Origin: Halopenitus persicus
Lineage (GTDB): Archaea > Halobacteriota > Halobacteria > Halobacteriales > Haloferacaceae
DNA: 64,000 nucleotides
Reading direction: 5' to 3'
Assembly: GCF_900107205.1 (NCBI RefSeq)
Contig: NZ_FNPC01000003.1
Coordinates: 186,001 to 250,000, forward strand
Positions 9,095-17,797 of this stretch are shown in pieces (the stretch's first letter is position 1; every line of letters begins with the position of its first letter). Both the position numbers and the translations under genes were made by a program. The notes under the pieces were generated by a model. That model searched no databases, was not told the origin of the DNA, and was given only the letters and a program-made list of their open reading frames with translations.

Positions 9095-9363
9095 TAGACG
9101 AGCTCACCCCGAATCGATTCGACCCAGTAGAGCGCCGCGAGCCCGGCCGCTATCAGGACGCTCACGATGAACACCCAGAACAGGACGAACGAGAGGCCGA
9201 ACACGAACGGCTCCATCCGGTTGAAAAAGCCGAACAACGGCGGCATCACCGTCGCGAACAGCCCGACGAAGTAGAGTCCGAAGGCGAAGACCACGGTTCG
9301 GCGATCGAGCCCGGTGATGAACCCGGTTATCGGTCCGTTCGACGTGTTGCGTGTCGTTGACAT
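9094..9363 (-). CDS. DUF3311-like small membrane partner of the symporter
   Basis: An 89-aa protein with two strong hydrophobic segments (about residues 25-46 and 55-78) and a short cytoplasmic end. The size, position directly before an SSS gene and the MPPLFGFFNR loop fit the DUF3311 family, small proteins that accompany SSS symporters. The start at 9363 (MSTTRNTSNG) is preferred over an upstream in-frame start at 9528 because a TATA box at 9392-9399 lies about 30 bp before it. First gene of the two-gene operon. Confidence 0.75.
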   Translation of the reverse strand: MSTTRNTSNGPITGFITGLDRRTVVFAFGLYFVGLFATVMPPLFGFFNRMEPFVFGLSFVLFWVFIVSVLIAAGLAALYWVESIRGELV

Positions 9364-9391
9364 ACTTCGGAACGTTCGATCCGAAAGCAGG

Positions 9392-9399
9392 TATATAAA
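9392..9399 (-). promoter_or_regulatory. TATA box for the symporter operon
   Basis: The minus strand reads ATTTATATACC, 29-36 bp before the ATG at 9363. This indicates a leaderless transcript and supports the shorter start of the DUF3311-like gene. Confidence 0.6.
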
Positions 9400-9602
9400 T
9401 CTGTTTGATAGTTGAACAGGAAACAACCTGTGGACGTAACTCGGCGTGTCTGACGAATGTATCGAACCGTATCCAAATGTGGGGTCATCGCCGTGCAGGA
9501 CGGCGGCCGCGGCGTTCGGAGCGACCACATGACGGACTCCCGAAATTATCCCCGATCGACGGCGACGGTCGATGAAGGTTTATTAGCATCCAATCACGAC
9601 CT

Positions 9603-11267
9603 ATGGGTATGCTCCACAACCGAGGTCCGTTATTGACCATCGACGTCGGACGCAGGGAGACCTCAGAGGAGGACATCGCGGAGATCAACGAGCGGTACAT
9701 CGGCGGTCGGGGCGTCGGCACCCGGCTCGCGCACGAGCGGATCCCGTTCGACGCCGACCCCCTCGGCCCGGAGAATCGGCTCGTGTTCACGACGGGACCG
9801 ATGCAGTCGGCGACGATGAGCTTCACCGGCCGGATGAACGTCACCGGCGTTTCGCCGCTGACCGACGGGCTGCTCTCGAGCAACGCCGGCGGCTTCATGT
9901 CGCGCAACTTCGTCGATACGGGCTACAGCGCGGTCGAGATCGCCGGCGAGAGCGACGAGCTGATCGCCATCCACGTCCGCGACGACGGGATCGAGTTCGA
10001 GGCCGTCCCCGAACTCGCCGGCGAGACGGTCGGCGACACCGTCGCCTACCTCGAGTCGGAACGCGACATCACCGCCGACCAGACCGCCATCATCGGCCCG
10101 GCCGGCGAGAACGAGGTCCGGTTCGCCTCCATCATGACGTCCGAGGAGCGCGCGTTCGGCCGCGGCGGGCTCGGCGCCGTCCTCGGCGCGAAGAACGTCA
10201 AGGCGATCACCTTCGAGGGCGACTCGGCGCCCGAGATCGAGATCCCCGCCACCCAGATGGACGTCCACCGCGAGGCCGCCACCGACGACAACATCATGAA
10301 GCGGCAGGGGACGGTGGCCGTGATGGACCTGGCCAACGCGATGGAGGGGCTGCCCTCCTACTACTTCTCCGAGCGCGAGTTCGCGGGCGTCGAGGGGATC
10401 AACGGCTCGGCCGTCGAGGAGAAGAAGTACAAGAAGGGCACCTGCTCGGCCTGCGCGTTCGCGTGCAAGCTCCCGACGCGGGACGAGGAGCGCGGCGTCG
10501 AGACGGAGGGCCCCGAGTTCGAGGTCGCGATGGCGTTCGGCTCGAACTCCGGCGTCGACGACATCGTCGACGTGATGCAGTCGAACGAGCTGTGTGACCA
10601 GTACGGCCTGGACGCGATCTCCGCCGGCAACACCGTCGCGGCCTACCTCGCCAGCGAGGACGAGTTCGGGAACGTCGACCTCATCCACGAGACCGTCGAG
10701 AAGATCGCCCGCCGCGAGGGCGTCGGCGACCTCCTCGCGGAGGGGATCGACCGGTGCCACGACGAGCTCGGCGTCGAGAACTGGTCGGTCAAGGGGATGG
10801 ACTTCGCGGCCCACGAGGGGCGCGTCCTCCACGGGCAGGGGCTCTCCTACGCCGTCTCCAACCGCGGCGCGGACCACATGTACGCGACCTTCTACTCCGT
10901 CGAGTACCCCCTCGTCCCCGAGGAGGACGCCCTCGACCCCGAGGGGACGCTCGGGAAGGCCGACCGCCTCGTCGAGCGCGAGAACCTGATGGCGCTCAAC
11001 GACGCCGGCGTCGTCTGTAAGTTCTCCCGGGACTACATGAACCCCGACCGCTACGAGGCGCTGTTCGGCGCGGACTTCGAGGACCTCCTCGCCGTCGGCG
11101 GCCGGATCGTCACCCTCGAGCGCCACTTCAACAACCAGCGCGGCCTCGACCGGGACGACGACACGCTCCCGTACGACCTCCCGGACCTCGAGGAGGCGCT
11201 CGACGAGTACTACGACGCCCGCGGCTGGGAGGACGGCGTCGTTCCCGCCTCGGCCGTGCCGGCCTGA
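9603..11267 (+). CDS. Aldehyde ferredoxin oxidoreductase family (tungsten/molybdopterin enzyme)
   Basis: A 554-aa member of the AOR family, which oxidises aldehydes to acids with reduction of ferredoxin using a bis-pyranopterin tungsten cofactor. Cluster ligands are visible as C281-x2-C284-x3-C288 and C472, and the N-terminal GGRGVGTRL and GPMQSATMS segments match cofactor-binding domain 1. It is somewhat shorter than the roughly 600 residues of hyperthermophile AOR. An ATG at 9609 is 27 bp from the TATA-like TTTATTAG and may be the true start. It lies alone on the plus strand between the symporter and peptidase genes; the aldehyde substrate is unknown. Confidence 0.88.
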   Translation: MGMLHNRGPLLTIDVGRRETSEEDIAEINERYIGGRGVGTRLAHERIPFDADPLGPENRLVFTTGPMQSATMSFTGRMNVTGVSPLTDGLLSSNAGGFMSRNFVDTGYSAVEIAGESDELIAIHVRDDGIEFEAVPELAGETVGDTVAYLESERDITADQTAIIGPAGENEVRFASIMTSEERAFGRGGLGAVLGAKNVKAITFEGDSAPEIEIPATQMDVHREAATDDNIMKRQGTVAVMDLANAMEGLPSYYFSEREFAGVEGINGSAVEEKKYKKGTCSACAFACKLPTRDEERGVETEGPEFEVAMAFGSNSGVDDIVDVMQSNELCDQYGLDAISAGNTVAAYLASEDEFGNVDLIHETVEKIARREGVGDLLAEGIDRCHDELGVENWSVKGMDFAAHEGRVLHGQGLSYAVSNRGADHMYATFYSVEYPLVPEEDALDPEGTLGKADRLVERENLMALNDAGVVCKFSRDYMNPDRYEALFGADFEDLLAVGGRIVTLERHFNNQRGLDRDDDTLPYDLPDLEEALDEYYDARGWEDGVVPASAVPA

Positions 11268-11298
11268 CGCGACTCGACCGTGCCGGCCTGACGCACTT
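11251..11298. repeat. 24-bp tandem duplication across the AOR stop codon
   Basis: Two copies of a 24-bp unit containing GTGCCGGCCTGACGC (11251-11274, 11275-11298) with few mismatches. The TGA inside the first copy is the AOR stop, so the second copy repeats the gene's last codons and stop downstream. Confidence 0.7.
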
Positions 11299-11406
11299 GG
11301 CCCGTTGACGGGCAGCCGGCCGTCGCTGCCGACGATCGCGTGCCGAAACGCGGGCGACACGCGGGCGGAACCCTACCCCACCGCAGCCGGCACGCGGGCT
11401 GAGTCC

Positions 11407-12702
11407 CTAGTTCTCCTCGGCGACGCCGCACCAGTCCATCGCCGTGAGCGCGATCGCCTGTGCGGTCTCGACCAGCGAGTCGATCTCGACGTGTTCGTCG
11501 GCGCCGTGGGCGTTCGCCCCGCGCGGACCGAGCGATATCGCCGGGATGTCGTAGTAGAGCTGGTAGAACCGCTCGTCGAGGCCGCCGAGTCCGCCGACGT
11601 ACTCGGTCTGCCCGCCGGTGACCGCCTCGGCGTGCTCGGTCGCCAGTCGGACGATCGCTTCCTCCGTGTCGACCTCGTGGGGGTCGGCGTCCCAGCCGAA
11701 CCACTCGATCTCGGGCGGGTGCTCGCTGAGCCACGGGTCCTCCTCGGCGACCGCGGCCACCGTCTCGGCGATCTCGGCACGGACCTCCTCGCTCGTTTCC
11801 CCGGGCGGCCAGCCGACGCGGCCGGTGAGGACCGCCTCGCCGGGGACCTTCGAGATCCAGTCGCCGGCCTCCATCACGCTGACGCTCAGGTTGGTGACGC
11901 TCCCCTCCGCCCGGGGATCCTGGTTGACCGCCGGTTGGTACTCGATCCGCTCCCGACGCCGTTCGTCGAGGGCCTCGAGGGCCTGATAGACGCGGGTCGC
12001 GTGGCCGAGCGCGTTCTCGCCGGCGTACTTGAACGCGGTGTGAGCCGCCTCGCCGGGAACCGTGATCCGGAAGTAGGAGACGCCGGCGCCGGCGATCCCC
12101 ACGTTGGGGATCCCGAACGGCTCCGCGATGATCGCGGCGTCGGGGCGATACCCGCGCTCGAGCGCCGACAGCACCCCGCCGGTGCCGCCGGACTCCTCCT
12201 CGATCGTCGTCTGGAGGTGGAGGTCGCCCGCCAAGTCGACGTCGAGCTCCTCCAAGACCTCGAAGGCGTGGATGAACGCCGCGATCCCGCCCTTCATGTC
12301 CAGGGCGCCGCGTCCGTAGACCCGTCCGTCAGTCACGGTCGCCGCCCAGGGGTCGTACTCCCAGTCGGCGACCGGGTTCGGGTTGACGACGTCGACGTGA
12401 CCGCTCAGCGTCAGCGAGCGCCCGTCGCCGCTTCCCGCCCGGGTCGCGACGAGGTTCTCGCGTCCCTCGTAGCCGTACTCCTCGTAGGAGACCGTCTCGA
12501 AGAAGCCCGGATGGTCGCGCAACCGCTCGATCGACGGCTCCCACGTGTCGATCTCGAGGTCGTGGCCGGCCAGCCGGTCGTGGACGACGGCCTGTGCCGG
12601 CCCCTCGCGTCCGGAGACCGACTCCGCCGCCACGAGATCCCCCAGAAAATCGAGCATTCGATCCTGCGTTTCGGCTATCCGGTCGCGGACCTCCGTGTGC
12701 AT
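11407..12702 (-). CDS. M20-family peptidase / deacetylase (ArgE/DapE type)
   Basis: A 431-aa co-catalytic zinc hydrolase. Ligand motifs appear in order: SGHVDVV (first histidine), GALDMKGG (bridging aspartate), IEEESGG (catalytic and ligand glutamates), AEPFG, and a late histidine in HGADEHVEID. These enzymes remove N-acyl groups or carboxy-terminal residues; acetylornithine deacetylase and succinyl-diaminopimelate desuccinylase are relatives, but the true substrate is not evident. The start at 12702 (MHTEVRDRI) is chosen over 12750 because a GTATAT element lies about 26-33 bp upstream. The dimerisation lid domain spans about residues 170-290. Confidence 0.82.
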   Translation of the reverse strand: MHTEVRDRIAETQDRMLDFLGDLVAAESVSGREGPAQAVVHDRLAGHDLEIDTWEPSIERLRDHPGFFETVSYEEYGYEGRENLVATRAGSGDGRSLTLSGHVDVVNPNPVADWEYDPWAATVTDGRVYGRGALDMKGGIAAFIHAFEVLEELDVDLAGDLHLQTTIEEESGGTGGVLSALERGYRPDAAIIAEPFGIPNVGIAGAGVSYFRITVPGEAAHTAFKYAGENALGHATRVYQALEALDERRRERIEYQPAVNQDPRAEGSVTNLSVSVMEAGDWISKVPGEAVLTGRVGWPPGETSEEVRAEIAETVAAVAEEDPWLSEHPPEIEWFGWDADPHEVDTEEAIVRLATEHAEAVTGGQTEYVGGLGGLDERFYQLYYDIPAISLGPRGANAHGADEHVEIDSLVETAQAIALTAMDWCGVAEEN

Positions 12703-12833
12703 ACGGTCGCCATCCGAGTCGCGTGGGCATATACCTTGGTGCAGCGGCACACGAATCCGGGAGCGTTCGATTCTCTCCCCGGCCCCGATCTTAATTGCTG
12801 AACAGAATTCGTATAAAATATATGGAATAAATA

Positions 12834-12840
12834 TTTATCT
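12834..12840 (+). promoter_or_regulatory. TATA-like box for the peroxiredoxin gene
   Basis: TTTATCT lies in an AT-rich stretch (12790-12842), centred 27 bp before the ATG at 12865, giving a leaderless transcript. The AT-rich island also contains the upstream half of the divergent M20 promoter region. Confidence 0.5.
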
Positions 12841-12864
12841 ACCTAGATCGTTTTCAGTGGGACA

Positions 12865-13434
12865 ATGTCCAAGGACTTTCCGCTCCCGGACGACCTGCCG
12901 GTTCCGGAGGACGACGGTGCAGCCGACCACCTCCAGGGAATGACGATGCCCGACGTCTCGCTCCCGGCGACCGACGACACGGCGGTCGAGCTTCGCGAGC
13001 TGCCGCCCCGCACGGTCATCTACGTGTATCCGCTCACGGGACGGCCGGACGAGGACGTGATCCCGGAGGGTTGGGAGGACGTTCCGGGCGCCCGGGGCTG
13101 TACGCCCGAGTCACGCGGGTTTCGCAGCCATTACGACGAGCTTCGGGACGCCGGCGTCGGCGACGTCTTCGGGCTGTCGACGCAGTCGACCGCGTACCAG
13201 CGCGAGGCTCGCGACCGGCTCCATCTCCCCTTCGAGCTCCTGAGCGACGCCGAGCGGGAGCTGGCCGACGCCCTCGACCTGCCGACGTTCACCATCGAGG
13301 GCGAGGAGTACCTGAAACGGCTGACGATGGTCGTCACCGACGGCCGCATCGAACACGTCTTCTACCCCATCTTCCCCCCGGACGAGCACGCGGACGAGGT
13401 TCTGGAGTGGGTCTCGAACGCTTCGGATAGCTGA
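12865..13434 (+). CDS. 1-Cys peroxiredoxin-like protein (AhpC/TSA-Redoxin fold)
   Basis: A 189-aa thioredoxin-fold protein. VIYVYPLTGRP and the motif GARGCTPESRGFR, with the presumed peroxidatic cysteine, match the redoxin/AhpC-TSA superfamily; the residue before the cysteine is glycine rather than the usual Thr/Val-x-x-Cys context. It is the only cysteine in the protein, so a 1-Cys mechanism with an external reductant is expected. It probably detoxifies peroxides in the cytosol. It is monocistronic, divergent from the M20 gene, and is followed by a long spacer. Confidence 0.75.
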   Translation: MSKDFPLPDDLPVPEDDGAADHLQGMTMPDVSLPATDDTAVELRELPPRTVIYVYPLTGRPDEDVIPEGWEDVPGARGCTPESRGFRSHYDELRDAGVGDVFGLSTQSTAYQREARDRLHLPFELLSDAERELADALDLPTFTIEGEEYLKRLTMVVTDGRIEHVFYPIFPPDEHADEVLEWVSNASDS

Positions 13435-14116
13435 CGCCCGATCGTCGCCGAATCGACGCCCGATCGACGCCGACACGATTTTGGTTCCGTTCATCGACGA
13501 GCTCGTCGTCACGCCCACCCGCGTCACGCTCGCCCTCGTCACGTCCACCGTCGTCACGTCCACCGTCGTCACGTCCACCGTCGTCCCGCGTGCGCTCGTC
13601 GAGCGATCCGTCCGAGTACTCGACGGGCGTCCATCCCTATTAACATATTATATATGGCTATTATACTGAAATATCTATATAATTAGTATATAAGAGTAGA
13701 CGCCATCGTCTGATGGAGCGTATCCCGCGAACGGTCCGTCATTCGAGACGGTTCGGATGGTCGGCTGGCGGGCGGAGCCGTGACCGCGTCCGACCTTCGG
13801 GACACTTATAAGCGGCCGTTCGTGATCGGCGGTTTCCTCCCGGAGATCCGTGCGTCCGGACCGTCTTCCGTTTCGGTCGGGTTCGATTCCGTCATCGCCG
13901 TCATATCATATTTATATACTGTATTAATATAATATGTTTTCCGCCGTTCGGACGACGCTCCGACGATCGCGGCGCGCGAAACCACTGACCGCCTGACCGC
14001 GAACCGCCCGCCGGTTCACTCCGAACCGTCCGTCGGCTGACCGCGACCGATCCGACCGGAGCGACCGGAGCCCGGATTTCGACAGCGTTTATGACCCGTG
14101 TTCACTACTGGCGCCC
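13435..14116. other. 682-bp intergenic region with repeats and AT-rich islands
   Basis: No convincing gene was found. It holds a 15-bp tandem repeat (13538-13582), an AT-rich island at about 13633-13693 with several TATA-like runs, an isolated palindromic CTTATAAG box near 13804, and a second AT-rich island at about 13900-13935. The far end carries the TATA-like GTTTATG about 26 bp before the phosphohexomutase gene. A short non-coding RNA downstream of the isolated box is possible but unsupported. Confidence 0.6.
13538..13582. repeat. Three tandem copies of a 15-bp unit
   Basis: GTCACGTCCACCGTC is repeated exactly three times, with degenerate copies to the left (from about 13505). The period is a multiple of three, so every frame is open across it, but no gene there is convincing. 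Confidence 0.85.
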
Positions 14117-15532
14117 ATGGACGGGATAACCTTCGGCACCGGCGGCTGGCGGGCGGCGGGAGACGAGTTCACGGACGAGCGCGTGCGGGCGGTGGGGCAG
14201 GCCGTGGCGACGTATCTCCGGGAGACCGGGACCGAGACCGGCGGCACCGTCGCGGTGGGGTACGACGCCCGAGCCACCTCGGAGGACGCCGCCGAGAGCC
14301 TCGCGGACGTCCTGTCGGGGAACGGGTTCGACGTGCTCCTCACGGACCGGGATCGACCGACGCCGGTGCTCGCGTACGCCGTCGCCGACCGCGGGCTCGA
14401 CGGCGGGCTGATGGTGACCGCCTCGCACAATCCGCCCGAATACAACGGCGTGAAGTTCGTTCCGTCGGACGCGAACTCCGCGATGCCGGCCGTCACCGAG
14501 GCCATCGAGGCGCGCCTCGAGCCGCCGCGCAGCCTGCCGGCGGCGGACCACGGCACGATCGAGCGGTTCGACCCGATTCCGGCCCACGCCGACCACTCGA
14601 TGGCCCTCGTGGCCGACTACCTCGACGTCGACCTCTCGGGGATGACGGTCGTCTACGACGCGATCCACGGCAGCGGCCGCGGGGTCACGGACGCGCTGCT
14701 CGAGGACGCGGGGGCGACGGTGATCCGCCGGCGGTGCGAACGGGACCCGACCTTCGGCGGCCAGGCGCCCGAGCCGGGCCCGGAGACGCTCGCGGGCCTC
14801 CCCGAGGCGGTGGCCGACCACGACGCCGACCTGGGGATCGCCAACGACGGCGACGCCGACCGGATCTCGATCTGTACGCCCGACCGGGGCGTGCTGAACG
14901 GCCACCTCCTCTTCGCGGGAGTCTTCGACGCGTTGCTCGAGGACGCGGGAGCGAGGGGGCCGGCGGTCCGCACCGTCTCGACGACGTTCCTGATCGACCG
15001 GATCGCCGAGGCCTACGAGGTCCCCGTCCACGAGGTGCCCGTCGGGTTCAAGTGGGTCGCCGACGGGATGGCCGCCCACGACGGGCTCTTCGGCGGCGAG
15101 GAGTCGGGCGGGTACACGATCCGGGGCCACATCGGCACGAAGGACGGCGTGTTGCTCGCGCTCCTCGCCGCCGCCGCGGCGGCCGCGGAGCCCTTCGACG
15201 ACCGGATCGACCGTCTCTTCGAGACCCACGGCCGCATCTACGCGGACAAGCGGAGCGTAGCGTGCGACGAGGCGGCGAAGCCCCGGCTCGTCGAGGCGCT
15301 CGAGGCCGACGTTCCCGACCGGATCGCGGGGGAACCGGTCGCCGAGACCGTCACCGTCGACGGGTTCAAGTTCCTGCTCGATGACGGCTCGTGGGTCCTG
15401 CTCCGCCCGAGCGGGACCGAGCCGAAGATCCGCGTGTACGCGGAGACCACCGATCCGGACCGCCTGGAACCGCTTCTCGAGGCCGGTAGCGACCTGGTCG
15501 CCGCCAGGCTCGGCGGGGCGGACGGGGACTGA
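14117..15532 (+). CDS. Phosphoglucomutase/phosphomannomutase family
   Basis: A 471-aa alpha-D-phosphohexomutase that interconverts 1- and 6-phosphates of hexoses. The phosphoserine loop TASHNPPEYNG (residues about 100-110), the metal loop NDGDADRIS, the sugar-specificity loop GEESGGY and the C-terminal phosphate loop RPSGTEPKIRVY are all present and in order, so the enzyme looks complete. Specificity (glucose, mannose or glucosamine phosphate) cannot be told by eye. A TATA-like GTTTATG lies about 26 bp upstream. The neighbouring downstream ROK kinase could supply sugar phosphates. Confidence 0.9.
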   Translation: MDGITFGTGGWRAAGDEFTDERVRAVGQAVATYLRETGTETGGTVAVGYDARATSEDAAESLADVLSGNGFDVLLTDRDRPTPVLAYAVADRGLDGGLMVTASHNPPEYNGVKFVPSDANSAMPAVTEAIEARLEPPRSLPAADHGTIERFDPIPAHADHSMALVADYLDVDLSGMTVVYDAIHGSGRGVTDALLEDAGATVIRRRCERDPTFGGQAPEPGPETLAGLPEAVADHDADLGIANDGDADRISICTPDRGVLNGHLLFAGVFDALLEDAGARGPAVRTVSTTFLIDRIAEAYEVPVHEVPVGFKWVADGMAAHDGLFGGEESGGYTIRGHIGTKDGVLLALLAAAAAAAEPFDDRIDRLFETHGRIYADKRSVACDEAAKPRLVEALEADVPDRIAGEPVAETVTVDGFKFLLDDGSWVLLRPSGTEPKIRVYAETTDPDRLEPLLEAGSDLVAARLGGADGD

Positions 15533-15675
15533 CCGGGCTCGGCGGGGCGGGACGGGAGGACTGGCCGACCCGGACCGGACGACGGACTGGCCGACCGATG
15601 CCGGACCGTCCGACGGGACGCTTTCGTCGGTCGGCTCCCGAAACATCCTTATAGGTCGTGTTAGTATCACGTTCC

Positions 15676-16707
15676 ATGGCTGCGGCTCTCACGGTAGACG
15701 GTGTCATGAAGCGGTTCGGGGACGTGGTCGCCTGCGACGACGTGTCCTTCGAGCTGGAGCAGGGGGAGTTCTTCTCGCTGCTCGGACCGAGCGGCAGCGG
15801 CAAGACCACGACGCTCCGGATCGTCTCGGGATTCGAGACCCAGAACGACGGCACCGTCCACATCGACGGCGAGGTCGTCAACGACGTGCCGCCGAACGAG
15901 CGGGACGTCAACCTGGTCTTCCAGGAGCTCGCGCTGTTCTCGCACCTGACGGTCCGTGAGAACCTGGCGTTCGGACTGAAACGCGACGGCGTCGACGCGG
16001 AGACGATCGACGCTCGCGTCGCCGAGTACCTCGAACTCGTCGACCTCGAGGGGTACGAGGACCGCGACGTCCGGGACATGTCCGGCGGCCAGCAGCAGCG
16101 CGTCGCGCTGGCCCGCGCGCTCATCAAGGAGCCGCCGATCGTGCTGCTCGACGAGCCGCTGGCGAGCCTCGACCGAAAGCTTCGGAAGGAGCTTCGGGTC
16201 GAACTGGCCCGGATCCAGTCGGAGACCGGAGTCACGTTCTTTTACGTCACGCACGACCAGGAGAGCGCGATGAGCATGTCGGACCGGCTCGCGATCATGC
16301 GCGACGGGAAGATCCAGCAGATCGGGACGCCCGAGGAGGTGTACGACGAGCCGGCCAACCCGTTCGTCGCCGACTTCATCGGCGACGCGAACGTCTTTGC
16401 CGGCCGGATCGGCGTCGAGGACGGGGTCGCGACCCTCACGGACGGCGACCTCTCGGTCCCGCTTCCGGGCGTCGACGCGGTCGGCGAGGCGACCGTCGTC
16501 GTCCGTCCCGAACAGGTCCGCCTGCGCGAGCCGGACGCGGACGGCCTCCCGGTCCGGATCACGAACAAGGAGTATCACGGCTCCTACACGCAGTACATCG
16601 CGTCGACCGCGGACGACCGTCAGATCCAGATCGAGTCCGACGAGACGGACTACGAGATCGGCGACGAGGCGTCGGTGACGGTCGCGGACGCACGGGTGTT
16701 TCAGTGA
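15676..16707 (+). CDS. Pot/Ugp-type ABC importer ATPase
   Basis: A 343-aa ATPase with Walker A GPSGSGKTT, signature MSGGQQQR, Walker B VLLDEPLASLD, switch THDQESAM and a C-terminal TOBE-like domain. The start at 15676 (MAAALTVDG) is 24 bp after the TATA-like CTTATAGG; an in-frame ATG at 15658 would precede the expected transcription start. It has no adjacent permeases; the nearest Pot-type permeases and binding protein without an ATPase are at 21443-24408 on the other strand, so it is probably their motor. Confidence 0.88.
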   Translation: MAAALTVDGVMKRFGDVVACDDVSFELEQGEFFSLLGPSGSGKTTTLRIVSGFETQNDGTVHIDGEVVNDVPPNERDVNLVFQELALFSHLTVRENLAFGLKRDGVDAETIDARVAEYLELVDLEGYEDRDVRDMSGGQQQRVALARALIKEPPIVLLDEPLASLDRKLRKELRVELARIQSETGVTFFYVTHDQESAMSMSDRLAIMRDGKIQQIGTPEEVYDEPANPFVADFIGDANVFAGRIGVEDGVATLTDGDLSVPLPGVDAVGEATVVVRPEQVRLREPDADGLPVRITNKEYHGSYTQYIASTADDRQIQIESDETDYEIGDEASVTVADARVFQ

Positions 16708-16720
16708 CTCGTGAATCGGT

Positions 16721-16756
16721 GATCGGACGCGTTCCGGCGATCGGATACGTTCCGGC
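16721..16756. repeat. 18-bp tandem duplication in spacer
   Basis: GATCGGACGCGTTCCGGC at 16721-16738 is followed directly by a copy with two mismatches at 16739-16756. It lies between the ATPase stop and the ROK kinase promoter. Confidence 0.7.
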
Positions 16757-16834
16757 GTTCGCCGACCCGCCGGTCGGCCGGACTCGATCGCGAACGAGAA
16801 GTCACAATACGTAGGACGGACGTTTTCGATACCG

Positions 16835-17797
16835 ATGATGCACTTCGTGGGCGTCGACCTCGGCGCGAGCAACGTTCGGGCAGCCGTCGGGGATCGGACC
16901 GGCGAGATCCGCGCCACTGCGCGTGCGCGAACGCCGGCCGGTCCGACCGGCGCGGCGGTCACCGACGCGGTCCGGGAGGTCGTCACGGCGGCGTGTTCGT
17001 CGGCTGACGTCGACTCGACCGACGTCGCGGGTGCCGGCGTCGCGTCGATGGGACGCCTCGACCTCGCGGCCGGCGCGGTCGCGAGCGCGCCCAACGTCGA
17101 CGCGGACGTGGGGCCGATCCGGCTCGTCGGTCCGCTCGCGTCGCTGCTCGATCTCGACCGGGACGCGGTCACCCTGCGCAGCGACACGCAGGCCGGCGCG
17201 GTCGGGGAGCGGTTCCACGCGCACCCGGACGTCGAGGACCTCGTGTACCTGACGATCTCCTCGGGGATCGGGGCGGGCGTGATCGCCGACGGCGAACCCC
17301 TCACGGGGCGTGACGCCAACGCCGGCGAGGTCGGCCACATCACGATCGCCCCCGAGGGCGGGATGACCTGCGGCTGCGGCCGCGAGGGGCACTGGGAGGC
17401 GTACTGTTCGGGGAACAACGTTCCCCGGTTCGCGCGGGCGCTGCACGAGCGCGACCCCGTCGACACGGCGGTCCCGCTCGCTGACGAGGGGTTCGACGCC
17501 GCTGACGTCTACGCACACGCGGGCACGGACGCGTTCGCGGACCGCGTCCTCGAGCGCGTGACGGCGCTGAACGTCCGCGGGGCCGCGGCCGTCGTCCACG
17601 CCTACGCGCCGCGGGTTCTCGTGGTCGGCGGCGCGGTGGCGACCAACAACCCCGAGACCGTCGTGGAGCCGATCCGCCGGCGCCTTCCCGGGGAACTCGT
17701 GGTCGATGCGCCCGAGGTCACGCTCGCCGAGCTCGGCGACGACGCCGCCCTCGCGGGCGCGCTCGTGCTGGCGATCCCCGATGCGGACCGTCCGTGA
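16835..17797 (+). CDS. ROK-family sugar kinase (glucokinase-like)
   Basis: A 320-aa ROK kinase. VGVDLGASNVR (phosphate 1), the catalytic SDTQAGAVGE, ISSGIGAGVI and the ROK zinc segment CGCGREGHWEAYCSG are seen. The family zinc motif is CxCGxxGCxE; here the third cysteine is a histidine, while an extra cysteine four residues later might substitute. ROK kinases phosphorylate glucose, N-acetyl sugars or allose at the 6-position. It lies 127 bp after an orphan importer ATPase, so the importer and kinase may handle a sugar-containing substrate. ATG at 16838 is an alternative start. Confidence 0.85.
   Translation: MMHFVGVDLGASNVRAAVGDRTGEIRATARARTPAGPTGAAVTDAVREVVTAACSSADVDSTDVAGAGVASMGRLDLAAGAVASAPNVDADVGPIRLVGPLASLLDLDRDAVTLRSDTQAGAVGERFHAHPDVEDLVYLTISSGIGAGVIADGEPLTGRDANAGEVGHITIAPEGGMTCGCGREGHWEAYCSGNNVPRFARALHERDPVDTAVPLADEGFDAADVYAHAGTDAFADRVLERVTALNVRGAAAVVHAYAPRVLVVGGAVATNNPETVVEPIRRRLPGELVVDAPEVTLAELGDDAALAGALVLAIPDADRP

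Noticed and set aside
7427-9097. Open frame of 556 codons opposite the sodium symporter
   Set aside because: Composition is Asp/Arg/Gly-rich without motifs; the opposite strand has a clear 13-helix symporter.
9663-11360. Open frame of 565 codons opposite the AOR gene
   Set aside because: The AOR frame has iron-sulphur ligands and a promoter. This frame has neither and reads as an antisense shadow.
13111-13578. Minus-strand frame with a VDVTT-type N-terminal repeat
   Set aside because: It is antisense to most of the peroxiredoxin gene, and the repeat is just the 15-bp DNA repeat translated.
13822-13935. GTG-initiated 37-codon frame after the isolated CTTATAAG box
   Set aside because: The GTG is only about 16 bp from the TATA centre, too close for leaderless initiation, and the peptide has no features.
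14105-15670. Open frame of 521 codons opposite the phosphohexomutase
   Set aside because: It has no recognisable domain, whereas the plus strand has all four mutase loops.
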